The notes under the pieces are model-generated. The model saw only the letters and a list, made by a program, of their open reading frames with translations. It had not been told where the DNA came from and searched no databases. Positions 35,959-43,759 of a stretch of 64,000 nucleotides of DNA are shown here, one piece after another (the stretch's first letter is position 1; every line of letters starts with the position of its first letter). The DNA comes from Planctomycetota bacterium (GTDB taxonomy: Bacteria; Planctomycetota; UBA1135; GCA-002686595), in NCBI GenBank assembly GCA_023150475.1, contig JAKLKU010000023.1, positions 21,555 through 85,554 on the forward strand, given 5' to 3'. A program made the translations under genes and the position numbers.

Positions 35959-36177
35959 GGACTTGGAGCTTTCTTGGTGGCGAACCGAGGGGCAGGAGAA
36001 GGCCATTCCGATGGCGTCTGCCTCCCGAAGCGCGCTGAAGTTGCGGAAGATTGGTCCTTATCTATCTCAACGTTCTCCGGACCGCCACGCAGGCTGACCG
36101 GCCGCGGCGTGTCCGTGCGCCAGGCCACGCCCGCCCGGCGCGTGCGCTCGCCCGCACGCGCGGACTAGAATCGCGGG

Positions 36178-36654
36178 ATGCAAACGCCTCCCGCCGCCCT
36201 CGCGCCCGTCGTGAAGGGCCTGCACCACGTCGCGATCGCCGTCGAGTCGCTCGAGAAGACCCGCGGCGCGTACGAGCAGGCGCTCGGCCTCGCGTCGAGC
36301 CCGATCGAGTTCGTGCCCGACCAGAAAGTGAACGTGCTCGTGCTCTACGCCGGCGCGCAACGCATCGAGCTCGTCGAGCCCGCGTCCGCCGATTCACCGA
36401 TCACGGGCTTCCTCCAGAAGCGCGGTGGCGGGTTGCACCACGTCGCGTGGAAGGTCGACGACGTCGCGGCGGCGCTCGAGCGCTTGAAGGCGGCGAACGT
36501 GCGCCTGATCGACCAGGCCCCGCGGCCCGGCGCGCACCACACGCGGATCGCGTTCGTGCACCCGGCGGCGACCGGTGGAGTCCTGATGGAGCTCGTGGAA
36601 GAGCCGCGCGGCTTGGACGCTCGCGCGGAGCACGGCTCGGGTTTCCATGGCTGA
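36178..36654 (+). CDS. mce: Methylmalonyl-CoA epimerase
   Basis: A 158-residue glyoxalase/VOC-fold protein of normal epimerase length. The paired metal and catalytic regions are GLHHVAIAVESL (first His), the strand RIELVEP (Glu), GGGLHHVAWKVDD (second His) and GGVLMELVEE (second Glu). The enzyme converts (S)- to (R)-methylmalonyl-CoA in the cytoplasm, linking propionyl-CoA carboxylation to the mutase encoded at 26423. The ATG at 36178 is used. Its last eight bases overlap the carbonic anhydrase start, so the two genes are probably co-translated, which may matter because bicarbonate feeds the carboxylase of the same pathway. Confidence 0.92.
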   Translation: MQTPPAALAPVVKGLHHVAIAVESLEKTRGAYEQALGLASSPIEFVPDQKVNVLVLYAGAQRIELVEPASADSPITGFLQKRGGGLHHVAWKVDDVAAALERLKAANVRLIDQAPRPGAHHTRIAFVHPAATGGVLMELVEEPRGLDARAEHGSGFHG

Positions 36655-37168
36655 CCGCGAGGACCCGATGGGGCACACCGACGACTTCCTTTCGAAGAAC
36701 CGCGACTACGTCCAACGCGAGTTCGCCGGTCCGCTGCCGCTGCGGCCGTCGCGGCACGTCGCCGTCGTCGCGTGCATGGACTCGCGCATGCCGATCTTCC
36801 GCATTCTCGGGCTCAAGTCCGGCGAAGCGCACATCATCCGCAACGCGGGCGGCGTGGTGACCGACGACGTCGTGCGCTCGCTCTTGCTTTCGCAGCGCTT
36901 GATGGGCACGCGCGAGATCGTGCTCGTGCACCACACGGACTGTGGCCTCACCAAGATCAGCGAGGACCAGATGCGTCACGAGCTCGAGCTCGACACCGGG
37001 ATGCGTCCGTGGTTCGCGCTCGAGTCGTTCAGCGACCCGTACGCCGACGTGCGCCAGTCGATCCGCCGGCTGCAGCGCTCACCGTTCCTGCCGCATCGCG
37101 ACTCGATCCGCGGCTTCGTCTACGAAGTCGAGAGCGGCTACCTGCGCGAAGTGAAGCTCGACGACTGA
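36647..37168 (+). CDS. Beta-class carbonic anhydrase
   Basis: A 173-residue beta carbonic anhydrase of the short clade. Zinc ligands are Cys43 (CMDSR, with the Asp45-Arg47 dyad), His96 and Cys99 (HHTDCG). HIIRNAGG follows the usual spacing. It interconverts CO2 and bicarbonate in the cytoplasm. The ATG at 36647 overlaps the epimerase 3' end; an internal ATG at residue 8 (GHTDDF) is also possible. Linkage with methylmalonyl-CoA epimerase and, two genes later, with acyl-CoA carboxylase suggests bicarbonate supply for carboxylation (inference). Confidence 0.93.
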   Translation: MADREDPMGHTDDFLSKNRDYVQREFAGPLPLRPSRHVAVVACMDSRMPIFRILGLKSGEAHIIRNAGGVVTDDVVRSLLLSQRLMGTREIVLVHHTDCGLTKISEDQMRHELELDTGMRPWFALESFSDPYADVRQSIRRLQRSPFLPHRDSIRGFVYEVESGYLREVKLDD

Positions 37169-37222
37169 CCGCGCGGAACCGGGCGCCGCACGCGTGCGGC
37201 CTGCTAGACTCTGCGCTCGCGC

Positions 37223-39571
37223 ATGCCCCAAGCGACTTCCCGCGGTCCGGGCGCCGCCGACGAGCCCGACGAGCAGCCACGCGGGTCCGCCGGCGGGCCG
37301 GACGTCGACGACCCCGTCGAAGAGTTGATGGCGCGTTGCCTCGACGCGGCGCCGGCGGAACGCGCGTCGGTCGTCGAGCGGCTCTCGCGCGAACATCCCG
37401 AGCACGCGGAGGAATTGCGCCGCCGACTCGCGGTGCTCGCGGGGCTCGGCGTGCGCGCGATCGACGCCGGTTCGAGCGCGTCCGGCGGCGAACAGCCTCT
37501 CGGCGACGGCGTGCCCGAGCGCTTGGGCGAGTTCCGGCTGATCGAACGTCTCGGCGCCGGCGGCATGGGCGTCGTCTACCGCGCGGAGCAAACGTCGCTC
37601 GGCCGCGAAGTCGCGCTCAAGCTCGTGCGGCCCGAGCTCGTGTTCTTCGGCGGCACGCGCGAGCGTTTCCGCCGCGAAGTCGAAGCGATCGCAAAGCTCA
37701 AGCATCCCGGCATCGTCCCGGTGTTCGCCGTCGGCGAGGAGCGTGGACTGCCGTACTTCGCGATGGAGCTCGTCGACGGCTGTTCGCTCGGCGACGTGCT
37801 CGCGATGCTCGGAGGCCGCGAGCCCGGGTCGCTTTCGGGCAAGGACCTCGCCGACGCTCTCGAGCGCCGCGGTTTCGCGGTCGAACTCCGCGAAGGGTCG
37901 ATCTTCGCCGGCACGTGGGTGGCGGCGTGCCTCGCGCTCGCGCGCGACGTCGCCGCTGCGCTCGCGCACGCGCACTCGCACGGGCTCGTGCACCGCGACG
38001 TCAAACCCTCCAACGTGCTCGTCACGGCCGACGGCCGCGCGCGGCTGCTCGACTTCGGCCTCGCGAGCGTCGCCGACGACGTGCGCATGACGCGGACCGG
38101 CACGCAGCCGGGCACGCCGCTCTACATGGCGCCGGAACAGGTGCGCGGCGAGCGCGTCGATCCGCGCGCGGACGTGTACGGGCTCGGCGTGACGCTGCAC
38201 GAGCTGCTCGCGCTCGAACCGCGTTTCCAAGGCCGCGATGCGTCGGCGTTGCGCGCGGCGATCGAACACGGCGACGCGCGGCCGTTGGTCGAGCGCAATC
38301 CACGCGTGCCGCGCGACGTCGACGCCGTCGTGCGCGTCGCGACCGATCGTGAGCCCGCGCGGCGTTATCCGGACGCGACGCTCTTCGCACGCGATCTCGA
38401 GCACGCGCTCGCCGGCCGCCCGGTGCTTGCGCGTCCGCCGAGCGGTTGGGTGTCGTTCGCGCGTTGGGTGCGCCGGCACCCGACGCTCACGACCGCGAGT
38501 GGGCTCGGCCTCCTGCTCCTCGTCGGCGTGCCGCTCGCGCTCTACTTCCAACAGAAGCAGCACGCCGACGAACTCGCCGAATCGCTCGACCGCGAGCACG
38601 CTGCGCGAGTCGACTCGGACGCCGCCGCGGACTTCCTCTTCAACATGGTGCTCGCGGCGACGCCGGAGCGCCTGCGCGGCCGGCCGTTCGAGCTCGCGAC
38701 GTGGATCGACGGCGCGTTGGAGGAGCTCGACCGCCAACCGTACGCGCCCGACTTCGTGCAGCGACTCCTGATGTTCGGCGGCGAGGCGCTGACGTCCGTC
38801 GGCAAGCTCGACCGCGCGATCGAGGTGCTGCGCCGAGCCGACGCGATCGAAGTCGACGGTGCGCACGCGCTCGCCGGTTGGGAAGGCCGCATCAAGAGCA
38901 ACCTCGCGACGGCGTTGCAGCAGCAGGCGCGCTTCGACGAAGCGGAAGTCCTCTTCCGCGAGGCGCTCGCGATCTATCTCGCCGCAAAGCCGCGCGTCGC
39001 CGCGGCGGTCGCCGTCGCGCGCAACAACCTGGCGGTGCTCTTGATCCAACGCGGCAAGCCCGCGGACGCGGAGCCGGAGCTCGCCGCGGCGATCGAAGGT
39101 TATCTCTCCCTCGGCGAGCCTTACGCAGCCTCGCTCGCCGTCGCGCGCATCAATCGTTCGCAGTTGCTTGCAGATCTCGGGCGAGCCGCGGACGCAGTCG
39201 CGGAGTCCGACGCAGCGCTCGCGCTGCTGCGCTCGCTGCCCGACGCGAACGCGACGTACGTGCCGACGGTGCTCAACAACCGCAGCCTCGCGAAACGCGC
39301 GCTCGGCGATCTCGCCGGCGCGCGCGCCGACGGCGAAGCCGCGCTCGCCGAGTACGAGCGGCTCTACCCTGGCCCGCACGCGTCGAAGGCGAAGGCGCGT
39401 TACAACCTCGGCGTCACGCTCGAAGCGCAACGCGAGCTCCGCGCCGCTCACGACGCGGTCGAGCGTGCGCACGCCGAGATGCTCGAAGTGGGGCTCGCGG
39501 AGCATCCCGACACGCGGCGCTTCGCGGAGCGGCTCGCCGCGCTCGCCGAGAAACTCGACGCAGAGAAGTGA
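37223..39571 (+). CDS. Ser/Thr protein kinase with membrane helix and TPR-like C-terminal region
   Basis: A 782-residue protein. A 100-residue N-terminal leader is followed by a kinase domain: glycine loop GAGGMGVVYRA (about residue 112), the ALK lysine, catalytic loop HRDVKPSN (about 257), DFGLA (about 276) and GTPLYMAPEQ. A linker of about 40 residues in the middle of the domain (REPGSLSGKDL) is common in planctomycete kinases. A single membrane helix lies near residues 420-442 (GLGLLLLVGVPLALYF). The extracytoplasmic part has helical repeats resembling TPRs (residues 550-770). All catalytic residues are present. Substrates are unknown. The gene sits between carbonic anhydrase and carboxylase genes, with no sign that it regulates them. 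Confidence 0.92.
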   Translation: MPQATSRGPGAADEPDEQPRGSAGGPDVDDPVEELMARCLDAAPAERASVVERLSREHPEHAEELRRRLAVLAGLGVRAIDAGSSASGGEQPLGDGVPERLGEFRLIERLGAGGMGVVYRAEQTSLGREVALKLVRPELVFFGGTRERFRREVEAIAKLKHPGIVPVFAVGEERGLPYFAMELVDGCSLGDVLAMLGGREPGSLSGKDLADALERRGFAVELREGSIFAGTWVAACLALARDVAAALAHAHSHGLVHRDVKPSNVLVTADGRARLLDFGLASVADDVRMTRTGTQPGTPLYMAPEQVRGERVDPRADVYGLGVTLHELLALEPRFQGRDASALRAAIEHGDARPLVERNPRVPRDVDAVVRVATDREPARRYPDATLFARDLEHALAGRPVLARPPSGWVSFARWVRRHPTLTTASGLGLLLLVGVPLALYFQQKQHADELAESLDREHAARVDSDAAADFLFNMVLAATPERLRGRPFELATWIDGALEELDRQPYAPDFVQRLLMFGGEALTSVGKLDRAIEVLRRADAIEVDGAHALAGWEGRIKSNLATALQQQARFDEAEVLFREALAIYLAAKPRVAAAVAVARNNLAVLLIQRGKPADAEPELAAAIEGYLSLGEPYAASLAVARINRSQLLADLGRAADAVAESDAALALLRSLPDANATYVPTVLNNRSLAKRALGDLAGARADGEAALAEYERLYPGPHASKAKARYNLGVTLEAQRELRAAHDAVERAHAEMLEVGLAEHPDTRRFAERLAALAEKLDAEK

Positions 39572-39825
39572 GCGCTCGTGCGCCGCACGCTGCGGCGAGG
39601 CCGCGCGCGCGAGCTCGGCGCGGATCAGCGCTCTCGCTGAACGAAGCGCGCACGTCTCGTCAATGGTCGAGGCGCTCGATTCGCCAAAGAGCCTCCGCAT
39701 GCCCACGCTTTCGCACGCATGTACGCCGAGCGTCCGACGCGAAGACGGAGATCCGAAGTGGTAGAGTCCGCGACTTCTTCCGCACCACCAGCCCCGCTCG
39801 CCACGCTCGATCCGAGGATCCCGCC

Positions 39826-41376
39826 GTGACCCAAGAAACTCCGCTCCAACGTCTGCACCGCATGCGCGAGCAAACGCTCGTCGGCGGTGGTCCCGAACGC
39901 ATCGCCCAACAGCACAAGAAGGGCAAGCTGACCGCGCGCGAGCGCCTCGACCTCCTGCTCGACGAAGGGTCCTTCGTCGAACTCGACCGGTTCGTGACGC
40001 ACCGCTGCACGGATTTCGGGATGCAGGACCAGCTCGTGCTCGGCGACGGTGTCGTCACGGGTCACGGCCTGATCGACGGGCGGCCGGTGTACGTCTTCAG
40101 CCAGGACTTCACGGTCTTCGGTGGCTCGCTGAGCGAGACGCACGCCGAGAAGATCTGCAAGGTCATGGACATGGCGCTGAAGGTCGGCGTGCCGATCATC
40201 GGCCTCAACGATTCCGGCGGCGCGCGCATCCAGGAAGGCGTCGCCTCGCTCGGCGGCTACGCGGAGATCTTCTGGCGCAACACGCGCGCGTCGGGCGTCG
40301 TGCCGCAGCTCTCCGCGATCATGGGGCCGTGCGCGGGCGGCGCCGTGTACTCGCCGGCGATCACCGACTTCATCTTCATGGTCGACACGACGAGCTACAT
40401 GCACATCACGGGCCCGGACGTGGTGAAGACCGTGACGCACGAAGAAGTCACGAGCGAGGAGCTCGGCGGCTCCGAAGTGCACTGCTCGCGCTCGGGCGTC
40501 TCGCACTTCCGTTCGATCGACGGCAAGAGCTGCCTCGCGCTCCTGCGCAAGGTGTTCTCGTACCTGCCGCTCAACAACGCGGAAGACGCGCCCTACGTGC
40601 CGACCGACGATCCGCACGACCGCCAGGATCCGGAGCTCGACGCGCTGGTGCCCGAGGATCCGCAGAAGCCGTACGACATGCACACGGTGATCACGCGCGT
40701 CGTCGACCGCGACTCGTTCGTCGACGTCCAGGCGGACTTCGCGCGCAACATCATCACCGGTTTCGCGCGGCTCGGCGGCCGCGTCGTCGGCGTCGTCGCG
40801 AACCAGCCGGCGGTGCTCGCCGGTTGCCTCGACATCGACGCGTCGACGAAGGGCGCTCGCTTCATCCGCTTCTGCGACGCGTTCAACATCCCGCTCGTGA
40901 CGTTCGAGGACGTGCCCGGGTTCTTGCCCGGTACCGCGCAGGAATACGGCGGCATCATCCGTCACGGCGCGAAGCTGCTCTACGCGTACTGCGAAGCGAC
41001 CGTGCCGAAGCTGACCGTCATCACGCGCAAGGCCTACGGCGGCGCGTACGACGTCATGAGCTCGAAGCACATCCGCGGCGACGTCAACCTCGCGTGGCCG
41101 AACGCGCAGATCGCCGTGATGGGGGCCGCGGGCGCGACGAAGATCCTGCAACGCCGCGAGATCGAGAAGGCCGCCGATCCGAAGGCGTTCGAGCTCGAGA
41201 AGACCGCCGAATACGAAGCGACGTTCAACAATCCGTACAAGGCGGCCGCGCGCGGCTTCATCGACGACGTGATCGAAGCACACAAGACGCGCCCGATGCT
41301 GATCCGTTCGCTCGAGCTCCTGAAGACGAAGCACGAGGAACGCCCGCTGCGCAAGCACGGGAACATTCCGCTGTAG
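39826..41376 (+). CDS. Acyl-CoA (propionyl-CoA) carboxylase beta subunit
   Basis: A 516-residue carboxyltransferase of normal PccB length. Landmarks are KKGKLTARERLDLLLD, LNDSGGARIQEGV (first oxyanion hole), GPCAGGAVYSPA, FEDVPGFLPGTAQEYGG and MGAAGATKIL (second oxyanion hole), ending with RKHGNIPL. It transfers the biotin-bound carboxyl group to an acyl-CoA; PccB-type sequence features and nearby methylmalonyl-CoA genes favour propionyl-CoA. The biotin carboxylase/carrier subunit is not in the window. The GTG start at 39826 is preceded by GAGG; the longer open frame upstream overlaps the kinase gene and is shadow. The 254-base upstream gap shows nothing else. Confidence 0.94.
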   Translation: MTQETPLQRLHRMREQTLVGGGPERIAQQHKKGKLTARERLDLLLDEGSFVELDRFVTHRCTDFGMQDQLVLGDGVVTGHGLIDGRPVYVFSQDFTVFGGSLSETHAEKICKVMDMALKVGVPIIGLNDSGGARIQEGVASLGGYAEIFWRNTRASGVVPQLSAIMGPCAGGAVYSPAITDFIFMVDTTSYMHITGPDVVKTVTHEEVTSEELGGSEVHCSRSGVSHFRSIDGKSCLALLRKVFSYLPLNNAEDAPYVPTDDPHDRQDPELDALVPEDPQKPYDMHTVITRVVDRDSFVDVQADFARNIITGFARLGGRVVGVVANQPAVLAGCLDIDASTKGARFIRFCDAFNIPLVTFEDVPGFLPGTAQEYGGIIRHGAKLLYAYCEATVPKLTVITRKAYGGAYDVMSSKHIRGDVNLAWPNAQIAVMGAAGATKILQRREIEKAADPKAFELEKTAEYEATFNNPYKAAARGFIDDVIEAHKTRPMLIRSLELLKTKHEERPLRKHGNIPL

Positions 41377-41409
41377 TCCTGGCGCGTCGGGCCGTGGGCG
41401 CTGCTCGAT

Positions 41410-41466
41410 CGGCGTGTGCCGATCAGCCCGGCGTGTGCCGATCAACCCGGCGCGTGCGCGGGTCAG
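41410..41466. repeat. 19-bp tandem array (about 3 copies)
   Basis: Two near-identical 19-base units CGGCGTGTGCCGATCARCC are followed by a degenerate third (CGGCGCGTGCGCGGGTCAG) that runs into the end of the convergent sigma-factor gene. The array lies between the carboxylase and sigma-factor stops. Confidence 0.8.
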
Positions 41467-42083
41467 CTCAGCGCCTGCGCTGGTGAGCTTGGCGTACAGC
41501 CGCAGTCGCGAGCCGCGGTGTCGTTGCGGCAACTCGCACCGCCGAACGGGCGGCCCGAGCGGTCGCGTTCGACGATGCAGCGCGCGAGCAGTGCTTCGCG
41601 GAGCTTCGCGCGAGCGCGTTGCACGCGGGACTTCAGACCCGACTTCGAAAGCCCGAGCTCGCGTGCGAGCGCCGTCTGCGACTCGCCTTCGACGTCGACA
41701 CGCGTGAGCAGCCGCTGTTCGTCCGTCGGCAACGTCGCGAGCAACGGCGCGAGGCACGCGGCGGCTTCGGCGCGGTCGCCTTGTTCGCCGTCGTCGTCGG
41801 CCTTCGCGTCGCGCGCGGCGTCGACCGATTCGGGTTCGTCGGCGCCCGAGCCGTTTCCCGAGTGCGCTCGATTCCGCGAGCGAGCTCGATGCAAGTCCGC
41901 GATCGCGTGACGCGCCGCGGCGCGCAGCCACGCGTGGGGCGACGCGAGCTCGCGCTTTTCTCGAGTCTCGATGTATCGCAGGAGCACGGTCTGCACCACG
42001 TCGTCCGCGTCGGCGGACGACGGCACGCGCCGTCGGACCCAGCCCGACAGGCGCGTGAGGAAGTCGTCGGCTACGAGTTCCAT
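41463..42083 (-). CDS. ECF RNA polymerase sigma factor, SigZ-like
   Basis: A 206-residue sigma-70 family protein. Region 2 contains DADDVVQTVLLRYIE; a linker rich in Asp/Gly/Ser follows; region 4 has DEQRLLTRVDVEGESQTA and the recognition helix LGLSKSGLKSRVQRAR. After region 4 there is a tail with RCIVERDRSGRP and then Cys in SCRND, DC and GC. This C-terminal pattern (C-x-V/F-E-x-D-x-x-G-R, then a Cys cluster) resembles the SigZ group, and the cysteines may sense metal or redox state (inference). It lies 11 bases after the Cys-rich protein gene, so the two are very likely co-transcribed. The ATG at 42083 starts directly before region 2; the longer frame upstream is shadow. Confidence 0.88.
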   Translation of the reverse strand: MELVADDFLTRLSGWVRRRVPSSADADDVVQTVLLRYIETREKRELASPHAWLRAAARHAIADLHRARSRNRAHSGNGSGADEPESVDAARDAKADDDGEQGDRAEAAACLAPLLATLPTDEQRLLTRVDVEGESQTALARELGLSKSGLKSRVQRARAKLREALLARCIVERDRSGRPFGGASCRNDTAARDCGCTPSSPAQALS

Positions 42084-42094
42084 CGCTGGCGATC

Positions 42095-42442
42095 CTATCG
42101 TCGCGCGACCGAGCTGGTCCCACAGCATCCGCCGGCGGGCTCGCAGCACGCGCCTTTGGCACCCTGGTTCGTGCCGGCGGGCGCCGACGTCGCGACGCGG
42201 CCACCGGCGGTGACTTCCGGAGCGGCGGTGCTCGCCGGCTCGCGGTTCGCGTCGGAGGCGTGGTCCGTGCGCGCATCCGGCGTCCGCAGCGCCGGGGCGC
42301 AGCAGTTCGGATCGCCGCCGCAGCAGCCGGGTTCGCAACACGCGCTCGCGCCGTGGGGCGTGACGGTCGGTTGCGGCGCGCCGTACGGGAGCGCGTTGCA
42401 GGCGGTGCAGAGGAGCAGGATCGGACCGGAGAGCGATTGCAT
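42095..42442 (-). CDS. Small exported Cys-rich protein, partner of the SigZ-like factor
   Basis: A 115-residue protein with 12 cysteines, including five CC pairs in two clusters (ACCEPGCCGGDPNCC near residues 34-48 and ACCEPAGGCC near 98-107). A short hydrophobic start (SGPILLLCTACNALP) suggests export, perhaps as a lipoprotein, although the lipobox is not ideal (CTAC). The middle is Ala/Pro/Thr-rich. The CC pairs suggest metal binding or disulfide chemistry (inference). A strong AAAGGA ribosome site supports the ATG at 42442. It precedes the sigma factor by 11 bases. I recognise no named family. Confidence 0.72.
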   Translation of the reverse strand: MQSLSGPILLLCTACNALPYGAPQPTVTPHGASACCEPGCCGGDPNCCAPALRTPDARTDHASDANREPASTAAPEVTAGGRVATSAPAGTNQGAKGACCEPAGGCCGTSSVARR

Positions 42443-42823
42443 GGCGTCGTCCTTTCGGAGGTTCGGAGTCTCGGATCGTGTCGGTGTGCCCTCGTTGGGG
42501 CCGCGGAGGAGACGGAGCGCTCCGAGAAGGGACGCAGGCTTTCGGTCGAATCGTCCGCGCGCCCGCGGCAGCGGGCTCGGCCGTTGGATCACGAAAACCC
42601 GGCGCTTCGCCCCGCCAACCGGCATTGCGGCCGCGGCGCGAGACCGTCGCGCGGGACGGCCGGTCTGGGCACTCGACGGGCTCGTAACGGGGCGACGGCC
42701 TCGCTCGATGGGCGCGTGCCGGTTCCGGGAGGTGAGGGGACGCGCGACGAGCCGCGCTCAACGCGCGCCAGCTTGCATCCGATCGAAGACGCGGCCTCAT
42801 CCAGGAACTCCGGAGTCCCCGCC
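42443..42823. other. 381-base divergent intergenic region
   Basis: Spacer between the Cys-rich gene (minus) and the sulfotransferase (plus). No supported gene was seen. Any autoregulatory promoter of the SigZ-like operon would be expected here, but no motif could be assigned. Confidence 0.5.
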
Positions 42824-43672
42824 ATGACGAAATCGTCCGCGACCGTCGCTCGTCCGTTGCCGCGCATGTTGCCCGGGCTCCTGCGGCCGTTCGAGCGCTC
42901 GGACCTGAAGCCCGTGCCCGCCGACTGGCGCGTCGGCCCGCCGGACTTCGTCGCGATCGGTTGCGGGCGAGCGGGCTCGACGTGGTGGTGGAACCTGATC
43001 GAAGCGCATCCGCAGGTCGTGCCGAACCGACTCGACCAGAAGGAGCTGCACTACTTCGCGCACTTCGGTTGGGACGGGCCCGACGAGCGCGCGATCGCGA
43101 CGTACCGCGAAGCGTTCGCGGCGCCGCGCGGCGCGATCTGCGGCGACGGCACGTTCAACTACGTGTATCACCCGCTCGCGATGCAGCACCTGTGGCGTGC
43201 GGCGCCGGAGACGAAGCTCTTCGCGATCGTGCGCAATCCGGTCGATCGGTTCGTCTCGAACTACGACATGTTCCTGCGCCGCCGCCTGCGTTGGCTCGGC
43301 CTCGACGAGGAACGTTCGCGCGTGACCCGCACGTTCTCGCTCTGGGACGAAGCGACGACCGCGTGTCGACTCGCCGACGGGTTCCGCGCGGCGCTCAAAC
43401 GTTGGCCGCGCGAGAAGCTGCTCGTGCTGCAGTACGAGCGGTGTTGCGCCGATCCACGCGGCGAGCTCGCTCGGACCTACCGGTTCTTCGGCATCGACGA
43501 GAGTTTCGTGCCGACCGATCTCGTGAGTCCGGTGAACCAGGAACGCCACCAGCTCGCGTCGCCGGACGCCGCGGCGCGTGCGCGTCTGGCGGAGCAGTTC
43601 GAGGGCGACGTCGAGCAGCTCTGCGCGCTCCTGCCCGAACTCGACCGCTCGCTCTGGCCCGACTTCGCCTGA
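42824..43672 (+). CDS. Sulfotransferase family protein
   Basis: A 282-residue PAPS-dependent sulfotransferase-like protein. GCGRAGSTWWWNLIEAHPQV (residues 46-65) is the phosphosulfate-binding loop, and KLFAIVRNPVDRFVSNY is the 3'-phosphate-binding segment of the heparan-sulfate-type family. A late Tyr/Glu segment (LLVLQYERCCADPRGEL) also fits. In the loop, the usual lysine (GxxKxGT) is replaced by arginine (GCGRAGS). It likely transfers sulfate to carbohydrate or another acceptor; the acceptor is unknown. It has no signal peptide. The ATG at 42824 is used; the upstream open frame is shadow. Confidence 0.87.
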   Translation: MTKSSATVARPLPRMLPGLLRPFERSDLKPVPADWRVGPPDFVAIGCGRAGSTWWWNLIEAHPQVVPNRLDQKELHYFAHFGWDGPDERAIATYREAFAAPRGAICGDGTFNYVYHPLAMQHLWRAAPETKLFAIVRNPVDRFVSNYDMFLRRRLRWLGLDEERSRVTRTFSLWDEATTACRLADGFRAALKRWPREKLLVLQYERCCADPRGELARTYRFFGIDESFVPTDLVSPVNQERHQLASPDAAARARLAEQFEGDVEQLCALLPELDRSLWPDFA

Positions 43673-43759
43673 CGCCCGCGCGCGGAATCCGCGGAGTCCG
43701 GTAACGACCGGGCGTGTTTGCGCATCAGGAGGGCTCCACCCCGAACAGGAGTCCGCCTC

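Noticed and set aside
36001..36075. AT-richer patch upstream of the epimerase as a sigma-70 promoter
   Set aside because: TTGCGG and TATCTA are only 12 bases apart, too short for a standard promoter.
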